Source: [Clostridium] aminophilum DSM 10710 (GTDB taxonomy: Bacteria > Bacillota > Clostridia > Lachnospirales > Lachnospiraceae). Taken from it: a stretch of DNA of 64,000 nt. Position 1 is the first letter of the stretch, and each line of letters opens with the position of its first letter. The position numbers were made by a program, and so were the translations under genes. The stretch is taken from contig NZ_JONJ01000010.1 in assembly GCF_000711825.1 (NCBI RefSeq), positions 83,564-147,563 on the forward strand, read 5' to 3'. The notes beneath the pieces are model-generated. The model searched no databases, was not told the origin of the DNA, and saw only the letters and a list, made by a program, of their open reading frames with translations. Shown here one piece after another: positions 37,839 through 48,239 of this stretch.

Positions 37839-39293
37839 ATGGAAGGGAATATCATGGAGAAAGATTTGGAACAGATCAGGGCTTCGGTTGCGGCGCACCG
37901 GGAGGAAATCCTGAGTGCAAACGACCGGATTCACGGTTTTGCCGAGATGGCGTATCAGGAGTTTCAGTCATCGGAGCTGTTGATCGGACTTCTAGAGGAA
38001 AACGGATTTCAGGTGGAAAAGGGACTGGCCGACATGCCGACCTGTTTTCTCGGACGCTGGGGAAAAGGCGCTCCGGTCATGGGGATTCTGGGCGAATTTG
38101 ATGCGCTGGAATGTCTGAGCCAGGAAGCCGGAAATCCGGAGCACAAGCCGGTTCTGGAAGGTGCGCCGGGGCACGGCTGCGGTCACTGCGCACTGGGAAC
38201 CGCGTCTCTGTCCGCGGCGATCGCGGTGAAAGAGTATCTGGAGAGGAATCAAAAGAGCGGAACCGTCATTTATTTCGGCTGTCCTGCGGAAGAAGGAGCC
38301 GGGGCAAAACAGTTCATGGCAAGAGCAGGACTCTTCGATGACTGCGATTTTGTCTATACCTGGCATCCGGCAACCGTCAATCAGGTTTCGGCCGATTCCA
38401 ATTCCGCGATCATGGGTGCGACATTTACGTTCGACGGCATCACGGCCCATGCCGGCGCCTGCCCGTGGAACGGAAGAAGCGCACTGGACGCCTGTGAGCT
38501 GATGAATGTGGGCTGTAACTATCTGAGAGAACACATGGAGGACGGACAGCGCGTTCACTACGCGTACTCCAATGCGGGCGGCTCTCAGCCGAATGTGGTT
38601 CCGGCGCACGCCTCGGTCAAGTATGAAGTTCGCGCCCGCCGCGTGTCCGAAGTGAAGGAGTTGTTCGCGAGAGTAGTGGATATCGCAAAAGGTGCGGCGC
38701 TGATGACGGGAACGAAACTGACATATGAAGTGAGCATGGCGTTCTCCGATTTCGAATCCAACCGCACCCTTGCGCCGATCGTGAGCGACTGTCTGAAAGA
38801 AGTCGGCGCACCGTCCTGGGACGACGAGGACTATGCTCTGGCGGAGAAATATCTCCGCTCCTACGATCCGGTCACGCTCGACCACATTCGCCAGTCAATG
38901 GCGGAGATGTTTGGCGCGGAAAATGTTCCGGAGATTGAGAAACGTCCGCTTCATGCCGGGGTCTTTGCGTTTGATCCCCGTTCCGGAAAGCCGCAGGGCG
39001 GATCCACGGACGTCGGCGACGTGAGCTATGCCGCGCCGACGGTGGAACTGAATATTGCCACCGCGTGCATCGGCAATATCGGTCACACCTGGCAGATGGC
39101 AGGACAGGCCGGCAGCCGAATTGCGCACAAGGGACTCCTGACCGCTGCGGAGATCATGGCGCTTGCCTGTGTGAGAACCATGGACCGGACGGATCTGATC
39201 CAAAAAGCAAAAGAGGAAGTCCGCCGGAAAAACGGAGGCCACTATCAGTGTCCGCTTCCGGACAGCGTAAAACCGCCGATCGGAACCTACTAA
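37839..39293 (+). CDS. M20 family amidohydrolase (AbgB-like)
   Basis: A 484-residue M20D metallopeptidase resembling AbgB, a subunit of p-aminobenzoyl-glutamate hydrolase. Metal-site segments are GAPGHGCGHCALG (two His and a Cys), CPAEEGAGAKQFM and TWHPATVNQ; the dimerisation domain starts near GITAHAGACPWNGRSALDA. Placement after an amino-acid importer and before an AEC carrier suggests hydrolysis of an acylated amino acid or dipeptide brought in by the importer. ATG at 37839 or 37854; the second has GGAAGGGA upstream. Confidence 0.88.
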   Translation: MEGNIMEKDLEQIRASVAAHREEILSANDRIHGFAEMAYQEFQSSELLIGLLEENGFQVEKGLADMPTCFLGRWGKGAPVMGILGEFDALECLSQEAGNPEHKPVLEGAPGHGCGHCALGTASLSAAIAVKEYLERNQKSGTVIYFGCPAEEGAGAKQFMARAGLFDDCDFVYTWHPATVNQVSADSNSAIMGATFTFDGITAHAGACPWNGRSALDACELMNVGCNYLREHMEDGQRVHYAYSNAGGSQPNVVPAHASVKYEVRARRVSEVKELFARVVDIAKGAALMTGTKLTYEVSMAFSDFESNRTLAPIVSDCLKEVGAPSWDDEDYALAEKYLRSYDPVTLDHIRQSMAEMFGAENVPEIEKRPLHAGVFAFDPRSGKPQGGSTDVGDVSYAAPTVELNIATACIGNIGHTWQMAGQAGSRIAHKGLLTAAEIMALACVRTMDRTDLIQKAKEEVRRKNGGHYQCPLPDSVKPPIGTY

Positions 39294-39349
39294 TGAAAAA
39301 CATACTATCACTACAAGAAATTATTTGTGAAAACACAATTCTTCACGGT

Positions 39350-39378
39350 TTGACTTTCCGGGATTGCTCCCATAAGAT
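39350..39378 (+). promoter_or_regulatory. Promoter candidate for the AEC transporter gene
   Basis: TTGACT (39350-39355), a 17-base spacer and TAAGAT (39373-39378). The transcript would carry the repeat tract at 39466-39604 in a leader of about 350 bases. Confidence 0.45.
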
Positions 39379-39465
39379 AGTATAGAAAACGACGGAACGG
39401 TCGTTTGAAGTGTCGGATTTTTGCCGCTGAAAGCAGCATTTTTCGCTGTGTGATCCGCGTACATT

Positions 39466-39604
39466 TTCGCAGAGCGGCTTCTCGCAGAGTAGCTTCTCGC
39501 AGAGCGGTATTTATGCAGAGCGGCCTCTCGCAGAGTAGCTTCTCGCAGAGCGGCATTTTTGCAGAGGGGCATTTTCGCAGAGCGGCATTCTCGCAGAACG
39601 ACAT
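39466..39604 (+). repeat. CGCAGAGCGGC tandem tract
   Basis: About nine imperfect copies of a unit near TTCTCGCAGAGCGGCA (16-18 bases) fill the gap between the amidohydrolase and AEC genes. Stop codons break the open frames through it on the plus strand, so it is treated as non-coding. Confidence 0.65.
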
Positions 39605-39738
39605 CTTCCATGCAATTTCGGATTGAGGTTTGAAGATGCATTCGGGTGAAGTGCGTGGGGAATGACTGGAAGCAAAAACGATTGGCAGCAAAAGCCCGAC
39701 CGGGGATTTGTGGGTATCGGAAATAGTTAGGAGATAGT

Positions 39739-40680
39739 ATGGAAGCATTGATGGTATCGCTGAATGCGGTCATTCCGTTTGTTTTTTATCTGGCGGTGGG
39801 CTACGGGGCAAGAAGGCTGAAGCTGTGCACAAATGAGCTCCTTCAGGGGATGAATAAGCTGGTGTTCAAAGCCTTTTTTCCATTGTCGCTGTTCTGGAAT
39901 ATGTATACCATGGATCCGTCCATTGAGATCGACATTCCGCTTCTTTTGGCGGAGGGCGCATCGCTGATCGCATTGATCGTCCTTCTGATGCTGACGGTTC
40001 CGTGGTGTGTGAAAGAGAACCCACGCCGGGGTGTGGTCGTTCAGGCCATATACCGGTCCAACTGTGTCCTGTTTGCCCTTCCGATGGCTGAAGTTGTCAT
40101 GGGAGAACCGGGAAAAATTTATGCGACCATGATGCTGGCGGTGATCGTCCCGATCCTCAATGTCTCCGCGGTGCTGGTTCTCGAATCCTTCCATGGCGAG
40201 GGGCTGACCGATCCGAAAAAGCTGATCATCAACATTCTGACAAATCCGCTGATCGACGGTATCGCAGTCGGAGCGCTTTTCTTTGCACTCGGAATTCATC
40301 TTCCGCGCTTTATCGAGACGCCGGTGAAGAATATGGGCAGTATGGCGACACCGCTTGCCCTCTTTATTCTGGGCGGAACACTGGAATTTTCACAGGTTGG
40401 AAAAAACCTGAAATGCCTTACGGTGGCGATGGGAATCAAGCTTCTGGTCATTCCGCTGGTTGTGACTGTCATTACGACTCTCGCCGGACTGAGTGATGTG
40501 GTCCGCTTCACCTTCTTCATCATTTACGCAACACCGGTCGCGACTTCCTCCTACGTGATGGCCCAGAATATGGGCGGCGATGGAGAACTGGCCGGGCAGT
40601 TTGTGGTATTCAGTACCGTTGCGTCCGCATTGACCCTGTTCATCTGGGTTTACGCCTATGCGGCGCTGGGATTTGTTTGA
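39739..40680 (+). CDS. AEC family transporter
   Basis: Auxin-efflux-carrier-type permease of 313 residues with about ten transmembrane helices in two inverted halves. LTNPLIDGIAVGALFFALG and the late GDGELAGQFVVFSTVAS helix region are typical of bacterial members that move malonate, malate or amino acids. AGGAGA lies six bases ahead of the ATG. Substrate unknown; grouping with the importer and amidohydrolase suggests export or exchange of a product of that pathway. Confidence 0.9.
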   Translation: MEALMVSLNAVIPFVFYLAVGYGARRLKLCTNELLQGMNKLVFKAFFPLSLFWNMYTMDPSIEIDIPLLLAEGASLIALIVLLMLTVPWCVKENPRRGVVVQAIYRSNCVLFALPMAEVVMGEPGKIYATMMLAVIVPILNVSAVLVLESFHGEGLTDPKKLIINILTNPLIDGIAVGALFFALGIHLPRFIETPVKNMGSMATPLALFILGGTLEFSQVGKNLKCLTVAMGIKLLVIPLVVTVITTLAGLSDVVRFTFFIIYATPVATSSYVMAQNMGGDGELAGQFVVFSTVASALTLFIWVYAYAALGFV

Positions 40681-40778
40681 GTGGCAAAATGATGTCTGCG
40701 TATAAAGGAACGGATCCGTCCTGCGGAAATTGCGGGCGAGTCCTCCGATGAGATGATTATTATATTATGGGACAAAAG

Positions 40779-40802
40779 ACAGCCTTCGGGCTGTTTTTTT
40801 GT
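40779..40802 (+). terminator. Terminator after the AEC gene
   Basis: Perfect ACAGCC-TTCG-GGCTGT stem followed by eight T residues. From here to 41170 the sequence is AT-rich with no recognisable gene; a 67-codon open frame at 40799-41002 has no ribosome site or family match. Confidence 0.85.
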
Positions 40803-41170
40803 TTCATAGGGAAGCAGTGCGGAGTGTTCGATTCACAAAACAGAGTATGGATTTACTTGCCCGTTTGATGGTTCATGACACATTATTGGCCTTTGATGAT
40901 CGGAAAAACGGAAAAAAGAAAACGGTTTCAAAAAGGCTTGATGGAGAAAAATCGTTTAAATTGTACGTGAATAAGAACAATCTTTGGCAACAGACACGAT
41001 GATAAATCGAAAAGATGATGGGTAAAAATGAACAGAAAGCTTGTATTTATAAGGGCACAATCAAGAAAAGGGCAGTTTGTTAAGAAAAATTTATTTCAGA
41101 ATTATGTGTAACCTGTACACAAAATAAGAAGTATTATTGAATTTATTACGTAAAACGCACAAAAAACTCC

Positions 41171-41198
41171 TTTACTCCATGGAATGCTGTGCTATAAT
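41171..41198 (+). promoter_or_regulatory. Promoter of ppdK
   Basis: TTTACT (41171-41176), a 16-base spacer and a consensus TATAAT (41193-41198) with a TG extension (TGCTATAAT). Confidence 0.75.
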
Positions 41199-41285
41199 GA
41201 TCAAGGGAGTTAATCATTTTTTATGATGGACGGCTGGAGAAAGAAGGCTGCGGCGGTTCGTCGAAGTATTCAGGAGGAAAGAGTA

Positions 41286-43922
<2,637 letters not shown>

Positions 43923-44048
43923 AGAATGCAAGCTGTTTTTTGGGAACTTTTGAAATCTCCAAAGATTTCATGAAGCAAAGTATGAGGATTTATCATCCGG
44001 AAAATACTTTCCATTACCCAGAAAAGCTTGAAATAAAGCTATTCCTAG

Positions 44049-44083
44049 TATAGGGTGTCTGCTTAGACACCCTATATTTTTTT
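44049..44083 (+). terminator. Terminator of ppdK
   Basis: Perfect 12-pair stem TATAGGGTGTCT-GCTT-AGACACCCTATA followed by a T-run. It is the last clearly chromosomal feature before the mobile region. A smaller perfect hairpin TGAAATCT-CCAA-AGATTTCA lies upstream at 43951-43970. Confidence 0.9.
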
Positions 44084-44166
44084 ACTTAAGAATAATTTCA
44101 ACCAGGCTGTAATGAGAGCTAGACACAAGAAATTGTTGACTGCATTCGACAAAATTTTTGTCAGAA

Positions 44167-44183
44167 GTTCGGGAAATCCGAAC
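44167..44183 (+). promoter_or_regulatory. Palindromic operator 1 of the XRE regulator
   Basis: GTTCGGGAAATCCGAAC, near-perfect dyad. It shares arms GTTCGG/CCGAAC with a second site 43 bases downstream, about four helical turns. Autoregulation by the following HTH gene is inferred. Confidence 0.7.
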
Positions 44184-44209
44184 AGTAAAAATTAACCATT
44201 TTGGAAAAA

Positions 44210-44226
44210 GTTCGGAATATCCGAAC
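44210..44226 (+). promoter_or_regulatory. Palindromic operator 2 of the XRE regulator
   Basis: GTTCGGAATATCCGAAC, dyad flanked by AA and TT that extend the symmetry. It ends five bases before the AAGGAGG ribosome site of the regulator gene. Confidence 0.7.
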
Positions 44227-44244
44227 TTAGAAGGAGGTTCAAAA

Positions 44245-44580
44245 ATGTCGGAATTTACAGCTAAAAAGCTTAAAGAAGCGCGTGTTAGGGCAGGTTTTAC
44301 TCAGGATGAAGCTGCAAAGCTCATGAACTTGAAGAAGACAACCATGAGCGAAATGGAAGCTGGGAAGAGAAGTATATCTGCTGATGAACTTGCACAGTTC
44401 TCTCGTATCTATGAAGTGGATGTAAGAGAATTACTGTTCCTAGAGTTTACAGAAGCCGGTGAAGAGCAGAGACTTGCAGCTAAGTACAGTTCGTTCTTTA
44501 AATTACTTGAGAAATTATCTGATCGTGATATTGAAGATGTTTATTGGGTAATAAAGCGTAAGGTTGAAGGATTGCTTTAA
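44245..44580 (+). CDS. XRE-family HTH regulator
   Basis: A 111-residue protein with an N-terminal Cro/C1-type helix-turn-helix (LKEARVRAGFTQDEAAKLMNLKKTTMSEMEAGKRSISADEL, described in parts: recognition helix around TTMSEMEAGKR) and a short helical tail. ATG at 44245 follows AAGGAGG by seven bases. As first gene of the element with two upstream operators, it is the likely repressor controlling ICE functions, by analogy only. Confidence 0.85.
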   Translation: MSEFTAKKLKEARVRAGFTQDEAAKLMNLKKTTMSEMEAGKRSISADELAQFSRIYEVDVRELLFLEFTEAGEEQRLAAKYSSFFKLLEKLSDRDIEDVYWVIKRKVEGLL

Positions 44581-44599
44581 AAACTGAATAAGACTCAGG

Positions 44600-44643
44600 A
44601 TGCCCGCATTGCAGATTACACCTGCTTTGCGGGTATTTTTTTG
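44600..44643 (+). terminator. Terminator after the XRE gene
   Basis: Stem ATGCCCGCA...TGCGGGTAT with inner GCAG/CTGC pairing, followed by seven T residues. Confidence 0.85.
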
Positions 44644-44645
44644 TG

Positions 44646-44674
44646 TTGACATATACGGAGACCGTATATACAAT
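44646..44674 (+). promoter_or_regulatory. Promoter with operator in its spacer
   Basis: TTGACA (44646-44651), 17-base spacer and TACAAT (44669-44674). The entire spacer is the dyad TATACGGAGACCGTATA, so a bound repressor would block RNA polymerase directly. Confidence 0.8.
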
Positions 44675-44687
44675 GAAAGTAGATAGA

Positions 44688-44705
44688 TATACGGGGACCG
44701 TGCAT
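44688..44705 (+). promoter_or_regulatory. Second, weaker operator copy
   Basis: TATACGGGGACCGTGCAT repeats the ATACGG-N3-CCGT pattern of the promoter spacer 36 bases downstream, next to the AGGAGG ribosome site at 44706-44711. Confidence 0.6.
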
Positions 44706-44717
44706 AGGAGGCGCATT

Positions 44718-45002
44718 ATGGCAGATTTAGATTTAAAGCTTGATGGTATCGCTAATGGCGTATTAGTTGAACAAACTGATAAGAAAAAAGCTGATGCTGA
44801 CAAGAAAAAAAGAATGTATGCAAGCGCCTTTGCTTATATTAGAAATCAGACAGGAATGAATAAGAAGGAGTTTGCAGAATACCTTGGAATTCCATACAGA
44901 ACGTTACAGGACTGGGAACTTGGTAATACCCAGGCTCCGGAATATGTGCTCCGATTAATTGCTTATAAAGTAATGTGGGAGAAGGAAAGGGGGAACCTAT
45001 AA
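44718..45002 (+). CDS. HTH-domain protein
   Basis: A 94-residue protein with a charged N-terminal half and a helix-turn-helix (YIRNQTGMNKKEFAEYLGIPYRTLQDWELGNTQAP; recognition part IPYRTLQDWELG). ATG at 44718 follows AGGAGG by six bases. The operators immediately upstream suggest it represses itself. Its stop codon overlaps the next gene by one base. Confidence 0.8.
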   Translation: MADLDLKLDGIANGVLVEQTDKKKADADKKKRMYASAFAYIRNQTGMNKKEFAEYLGIPYRTLQDWELGNTQAPEYVLRLIAYKVMWEKERGNL

Positions 45003-45295
45003 TGACAGTGTTGAGATTTATCCTTAGAATTGCTTTATTACCAGTGCAGGCAGTTCTTACTCTTTTAGTATTGGCAATAGATTTTTTAAGTGGATGGGCT
45101 ATTTTGGCATTCAGAATAATCGGTGCATTATTTCTCCTTGGAGGCCTGTGTCAGTTTATCAGTAAAACAGGTTCTGCTTCTCTAGGCTGGCAGGGAATCA
45201 TAGTTGCAGTCATTATAGTAGCTGTTCCACAGGCTCTTACGATTTGGGGTGAAGTAGGACTAATTAGATTTAAGGAGCTTTTAGCAAGAATTTAG
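45002..45295 (+). CDS. Small ICE membrane protein
   Basis: A 97-residue, very hydrophobic protein with two to three membrane helices (LLPVQAVLTLLVLAIDFL, AFRIIGALFLLGGLCQFI, WQGIIVAVIIVAVPQAL). Small proteins of this kind recur next to HTH genes in related ICEs; no function is known. It is translationally coupled to the HTH gene. Confidence 0.7.
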   Translation: MTVLRFILRIALLPVQAVLTLLVLAIDFLSGWAILAFRIIGALFLLGGLCQFISKTGSASLGWQGIIVAVIIVAVPQALTIWGEVGLIRFKELLARI

Positions 45296-45307
45296 TGTCA
45301 TGACCGA

Positions 45308-45337
45308 TTTTGTCTCGTTTTGACTCGTTTTGTCTCG
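45308..45337 (+). repeat. Three 10-bp direct repeats (iterons)
   Basis: TTTTGTCTCG, TTTTGACTCG and TTTTGTCTCG are exactly contiguous, then TCTCGACC. Such iterons near a Rep gene can be an origin of replication or a transfer-origin accessory site. Confidence 0.6.
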
Positions 45338-45393
45338 TCTCGACCGACATTAGCACTTTTCTTATAGATTTAACGGTGCTATTATTATCATAG

Positions 45394-45435
45394 ACAAGTG
45401 AGAGGTAAACAAAAGCCACTCACTTGTTTTTCTTT
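45394..45435 (+). terminator. Hairpin with T-run, ICE control region
   Basis: ACAAGTGAG (45394-45402) pairs perfectly with CTCACTTGT (45419-45427) and is followed by TTTTCTTTT. Confidence 0.7.
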
Positions 45436-45458
45436 TGCAGAAGAATAGGAAGCAGATA

Positions 45459-45508
45459 TAAGCGTCATCACATGACCAACCCTCAAGGTCGTGTGAGGCG
45501 CTTTTTTG
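45459..45508 (+). terminator. Second terminator hairpin, ICE control region
   Basis: AAGCGTCATCACATGACC pairs imperfectly with GGTCGTGTGAGGCGCTT around loop AACCCTCAA, followed by six T residues. A further dyad ACCGGT...ACCGGT lies at about 45520-45537. Confidence 0.7.
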
Positions 45509-45582
45509 TTCTCCGAAACCGGTAGGCGCGCACCGGTGGTTCTATCAAACAATCATGCAAAAAGAAAAGGAGAAAAGTGAAT

Positions 45583-46635
45583 ATGGATTATGAACAGTTC
45601 AAAGCGGATTTCCAGGATGCATTAAGGGATGAATTTGCAGGCAGAGGAGCTGAAGTAGAACTTACAGCCCGAAAGGTCGAAAAGATGAATGGCAGTTACG
45701 AAGCCATCACGGTAAGACCGCAGGATTCTGCCATTGGAGTAAACGTTAGTGTGGAAAGAGCATTTGCTGCATATGGGAAGGGCGAAGATATTTCTGAGAT
45801 TGCAGATCATTTTGCTGATGCTGTAGAGAATGGATTTAAGGAATCACCAAAGTTTGATATTGAATCTATTTCAGATTATGAGCAGATGAAGAGCAAACTT
45901 GCTATGGAGGTTGTTTCGGCTGAGAGGAATGCGGAGCTTCTTCAGACGGTTCCACACGAGCAGATGGAGGATATGGCGGTTGTATACCGTTTCATCCTTG
46001 ATCAGAGTAATTCCGGCAATGGAACGATTTTGGTCACTAATCAGATGCTTGATCAGTATGGAATCTCGAAGGAACAGCTTCGTGCAGATGCCATGGAAAT
46101 CGCACCAGAGATCAGACCGGCGGAGATCAGAGGTATGTCAGAAGTCATGAATGAAATGGCTCCCGGTATGATTCCGGAGATTGCACCAGAAGATGAGCAG
46201 ATGTTTGTTGCGACGGTTCCGGATAAAATTCATGGAGCCGGTGTTATCGCATATCCGAACTTTATGGAGGATGCGGCACAGAAAGCCGGAGGTGATTACT
46301 TTGTTCTCCCAAGCAGTATCCATGAGGTTTTGCTTGTAAAGGACAATGGCCAAATGAGCGTAAAAGAGCTGGAGAACATGGTCAAAGAGGTCAATGCTAC
46401 CCAGGTGGAACCGGCAGATCAGCTTACAGATCATGTCTACCACTATGATAGCCAGAATCATATTTTTGAGTTGGCAGATAAGTATGAGGAACGAATGCAT
46501 GAAGCGGAACATGGAACGCCAGATAAGGATTCCGTCCTTGGAGATCTGAAGGAGAAGAAACAGGAGATTGCAAAGAAAGATCCGGTAAAGGATGCAGCGA
46601 AAAGGACTGCAAAAAAGCACGAGACTTCGTTGTAA
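45583..46635 (+). CDS. DUF5688 family protein
   Basis: An acidic 350-residue protein of a family found mainly in Clostridia mobile elements. The N-terminal MDYEQFKADFQDALRDEF and the central VPDKIHGAGVIAYPNFMEDAAQKAGGDYFVLPSSIHEVLLV are characteristic; the C-terminus is highly charged. Function unknown. ATG at 45583 is ten bases after AAGGAG; an in-frame GTG at 45577 is closer to it. Confidence 0.8.
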   Translation: MDYEQFKADFQDALRDEFAGRGAEVELTARKVEKMNGSYEAITVRPQDSAIGVNVSVERAFAAYGKGEDISEIADHFADAVENGFKESPKFDIESISDYEQMKSKLAMEVVSAERNAELLQTVPHEQMEDMAVVYRFILDQSNSGNGTILVTNQMLDQYGISKEQLRADAMEIAPEIRPAEIRGMSEVMNEMAPGMIPEIAPEDEQMFVATVPDKIHGAGVIAYPNFMEDAAQKAGGDYFVLPSSIHEVLLVKDNGQMSVKELENMVKEVNATQVEPADQLTDHVYHYDSQNHIFELADKYEERMHEAEHGTPDKDSVLGDLKEKKQEIAKKDPVKDAAKRTAKKHETSL

Positions 46636-46660
46636 GCTCAAATAAATTTATGTCAGAGAG

Positions 46661-46690
46661 AGGCTTCCCTTAAAAGGGGGAGCCTTTTTC
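46661..46690 (+). terminator. Terminator after the DUF5688 gene
   Basis: AGGCTTCCC pairs with GGGGGAGCCT around TTAAAA, followed by TTTTT. Confidence 0.8.
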
Positions 46691-46713
46691 AGTTGAGAAA
46701 GGAGCTATTCCAT

Positions 46714-46926
46714 ATGGGTAAAGAATATAAAAAAGTGCAGAAATATTTCAATAGGAACGATCTTACGAGAATTCCCCATGGAGCGGCATCTGAGAGCGGA
46801 TCGATAACGCTGTGCAATTGTTGCCATCCGTGTTCTTATGGAAGAGGAAAAGCGTTTTGTTTTCCGTGCTATCAGAAATTAGTGGCAGTTCGTGTTGGAA
46901 CATCCACTTTGAAAAGTAGCAGATAA
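46714..46926 (+). CDS. Small cysteine-rich hypothetical protein
   Basis: A 70-residue protein with six cysteines in CNCCHPC and CFPCYQK, which look like a zinc-ribbon. Basic N-terminus. ATG at 46714 is preferred over an upstream TTG because AAAGGAG lies about eleven bases ahead. Not recognised as a known family; it precedes the initiator gene by 11 bases and may be in its operon. Confidence 0.55.
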   Translation: MGKEYKKVQKYFNRNDLTRIPHGAASESGSITLCNCCHPCSYGRGKAFCFPCYQKLVAVRVGTSTLKSSR

Positions 46927-46937
46927 CGAGGTGAGTT

Positions 46938-47807
46938 ATGGACTTTGGCTATTTTCGTGAAGAAGAGTCGGAGCAGTTTGCCTTCTACAGGATCCCGCAG
47001 ATCCTTTTCAAGGATGATAAGTTTGCAAAGCTTTCAACGGATGCCAAGGTTTTATACGGATTGTTCTTGAATCGGGTGTCTCTGTCAAAGAAGAACCATT
47101 GGATCGATGAGCAGGGTCGGGTGTTTGTCTATTACACATTGGAAAATATCCAGGAGGATCTGCATTGTGCGAACCAGAAAGCTATGAAGCTTTTAAAGGA
47201 ACTTGAAAGGTATGGGCTGATAGAGAGAATCAAACAGGGACTCTGTAAACCGGACAGAATCTATGTGAAGAATTTTATTCTTCATCAGCAATCATTAGTC
47301 CGGAGTAATGAAAATCATTATTCCGGGGTAGTGAAAATCACTGGTCCGGAGTCATGGAAATCATTACCTAGTAATACTGAGAAAAATAATACTGAGTGTA
47401 GTAATACTAATCCTTTCCTTTCCGGAGATGGGAAGGGAATAGATGAGAGAGAGCGATACCGGAATTATTTTATTCATTCTCTTGAGCTTGACATCGTCAA
47501 AGCGGATCGTCCTTATGCAGGTGAAAGAATTGATGAAATTCTTGAAATCATTCTGGATACGATCTGTTCCAAGAGGAAGATGATTCGTATCGCAGGAGAT
47601 GATAAGCCGGCTGATGTGGTGAAAAGTCAATTGATGAAGCTGGATTACGGGCACATAGAGTTTGTCCTGGATTGCATGAAGGAAAACACGACACAGATCA
47701 AAAATGTAAAACAGTATATTCTTACGGCGCTCTATAATGCGCCGCTTACGATCAACAACTATTATTCGTCGCTGGTGCAGCATGACATGGCGACAGGAAA
47801 AATATAA
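46938..47807 (+). CDS. Replication initiator protein (RepA N-terminal type)
   Basis: A 289-residue plasmid-type initiator as found on Firmicutes ICEs. The RepA_N winged-helix region is seen in FAFYRIPQILFKDDKFAKLSTDAKVLYGLFLNRVSLS (first 60 residues) and the DUF6017-like C-terminal half near VKSQLMKLDYGHIEFVLDCM and NVKQYILTALYNAP. It probably drives replication of the excised circle. GAGGTGAG precedes the ATG. Confidence 0.87.
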   Translation: MDFGYFREEESEQFAFYRIPQILFKDDKFAKLSTDAKVLYGLFLNRVSLSKKNHWIDEQGRVFVYYTLENIQEDLHCANQKAMKLLKELERYGLIERIKQGLCKPDRIYVKNFILHQQSLVRSNENHYSGVVKITGPESWKSLPSNTEKNNTECSNTNPFLSGDGKGIDERERYRNYFIHSLELDIVKADRPYAGERIDEILEIILDTICSKRKMIRIAGDDKPADVVKSQLMKLDYGHIEFVLDCMKENTTQIKNVKQYILTALYNAPLTINNYYSSLVQHDMATGKI

Positions 47808-47819
47808 GGAGGAAACTCA

Positions 47820-48227
47820 ATGGAGCAGATCACAATTGATATTCAGCTTGATCCGTTAAAGGATGGCATTAAAGTACCACAGACAGAAGTATCCAGAACG
47901 GATGCACATGCGGTGATTCTGGGAACCAATGGAAAAATCAGACAGATCTCGATGAAAGAAGCAGAGCATATTCTTGATCAGATGGAGAATTGTGGAGCAG
48001 GAGTCGATCTTGGTGAGTCAGACTATATTGCTGTCTACAATAAGGACCGGGTTTTTAAGGCAGAGGGAGAAGATTATCTGGTTGGAAGTGTTCTCGTTTT
48101 TAAGAGAATAGGTAATTTTCTCAAGGCAATTCCGGATGATGAGATCGGTGATCTTATGGAGATTGCCATGGCGCAGATCGATATGCTAAAGGCAGGAGAG
48201 ACCAGCTTTTCAGCGATGCGTGTGTAA
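47820..48227 (+). CDS. Conserved ICE hypothetical protein
   Basis: A soluble, acidic protein of 135 residues (AVILGTNGKIRQISMKEAEHILDQM, VGSVLVFKR). No domain recognised. It lies between the initiator and coupling genes in close spacing (12 bases after, 12 bases before), so it belongs to the transfer operon. GGAGG precedes the ATG. Confidence 0.65.
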   Translation: MEQITIDIQLDPLKDGIKVPQTEVSRTDAHAVILGTNGKIRQISMKEAEHILDQMENCGAGVDLGESDYIAVYNKDRVFKAEGEDYLVGSVLVFKRIGNFLKAIPDDEIGDLMEIAMAQIDMLKAGETSFSAMRV

Positions 48228-48239
48228 GGAGGCGTTGAA

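Noticed and set aside
39294..39738. Possible CRISPR-like array in the CGCAGAGCGGC tract
   Set aside because: Units are contiguous and degenerate with no unique spacers and no cas genes nearby.
44158..44244. Upstream extension of the XRE regulator to a TTG at 44158
   Set aside because: It would run through both operators, while an ATG at 44245 has a perfect ribosome site and the normal HTH start.
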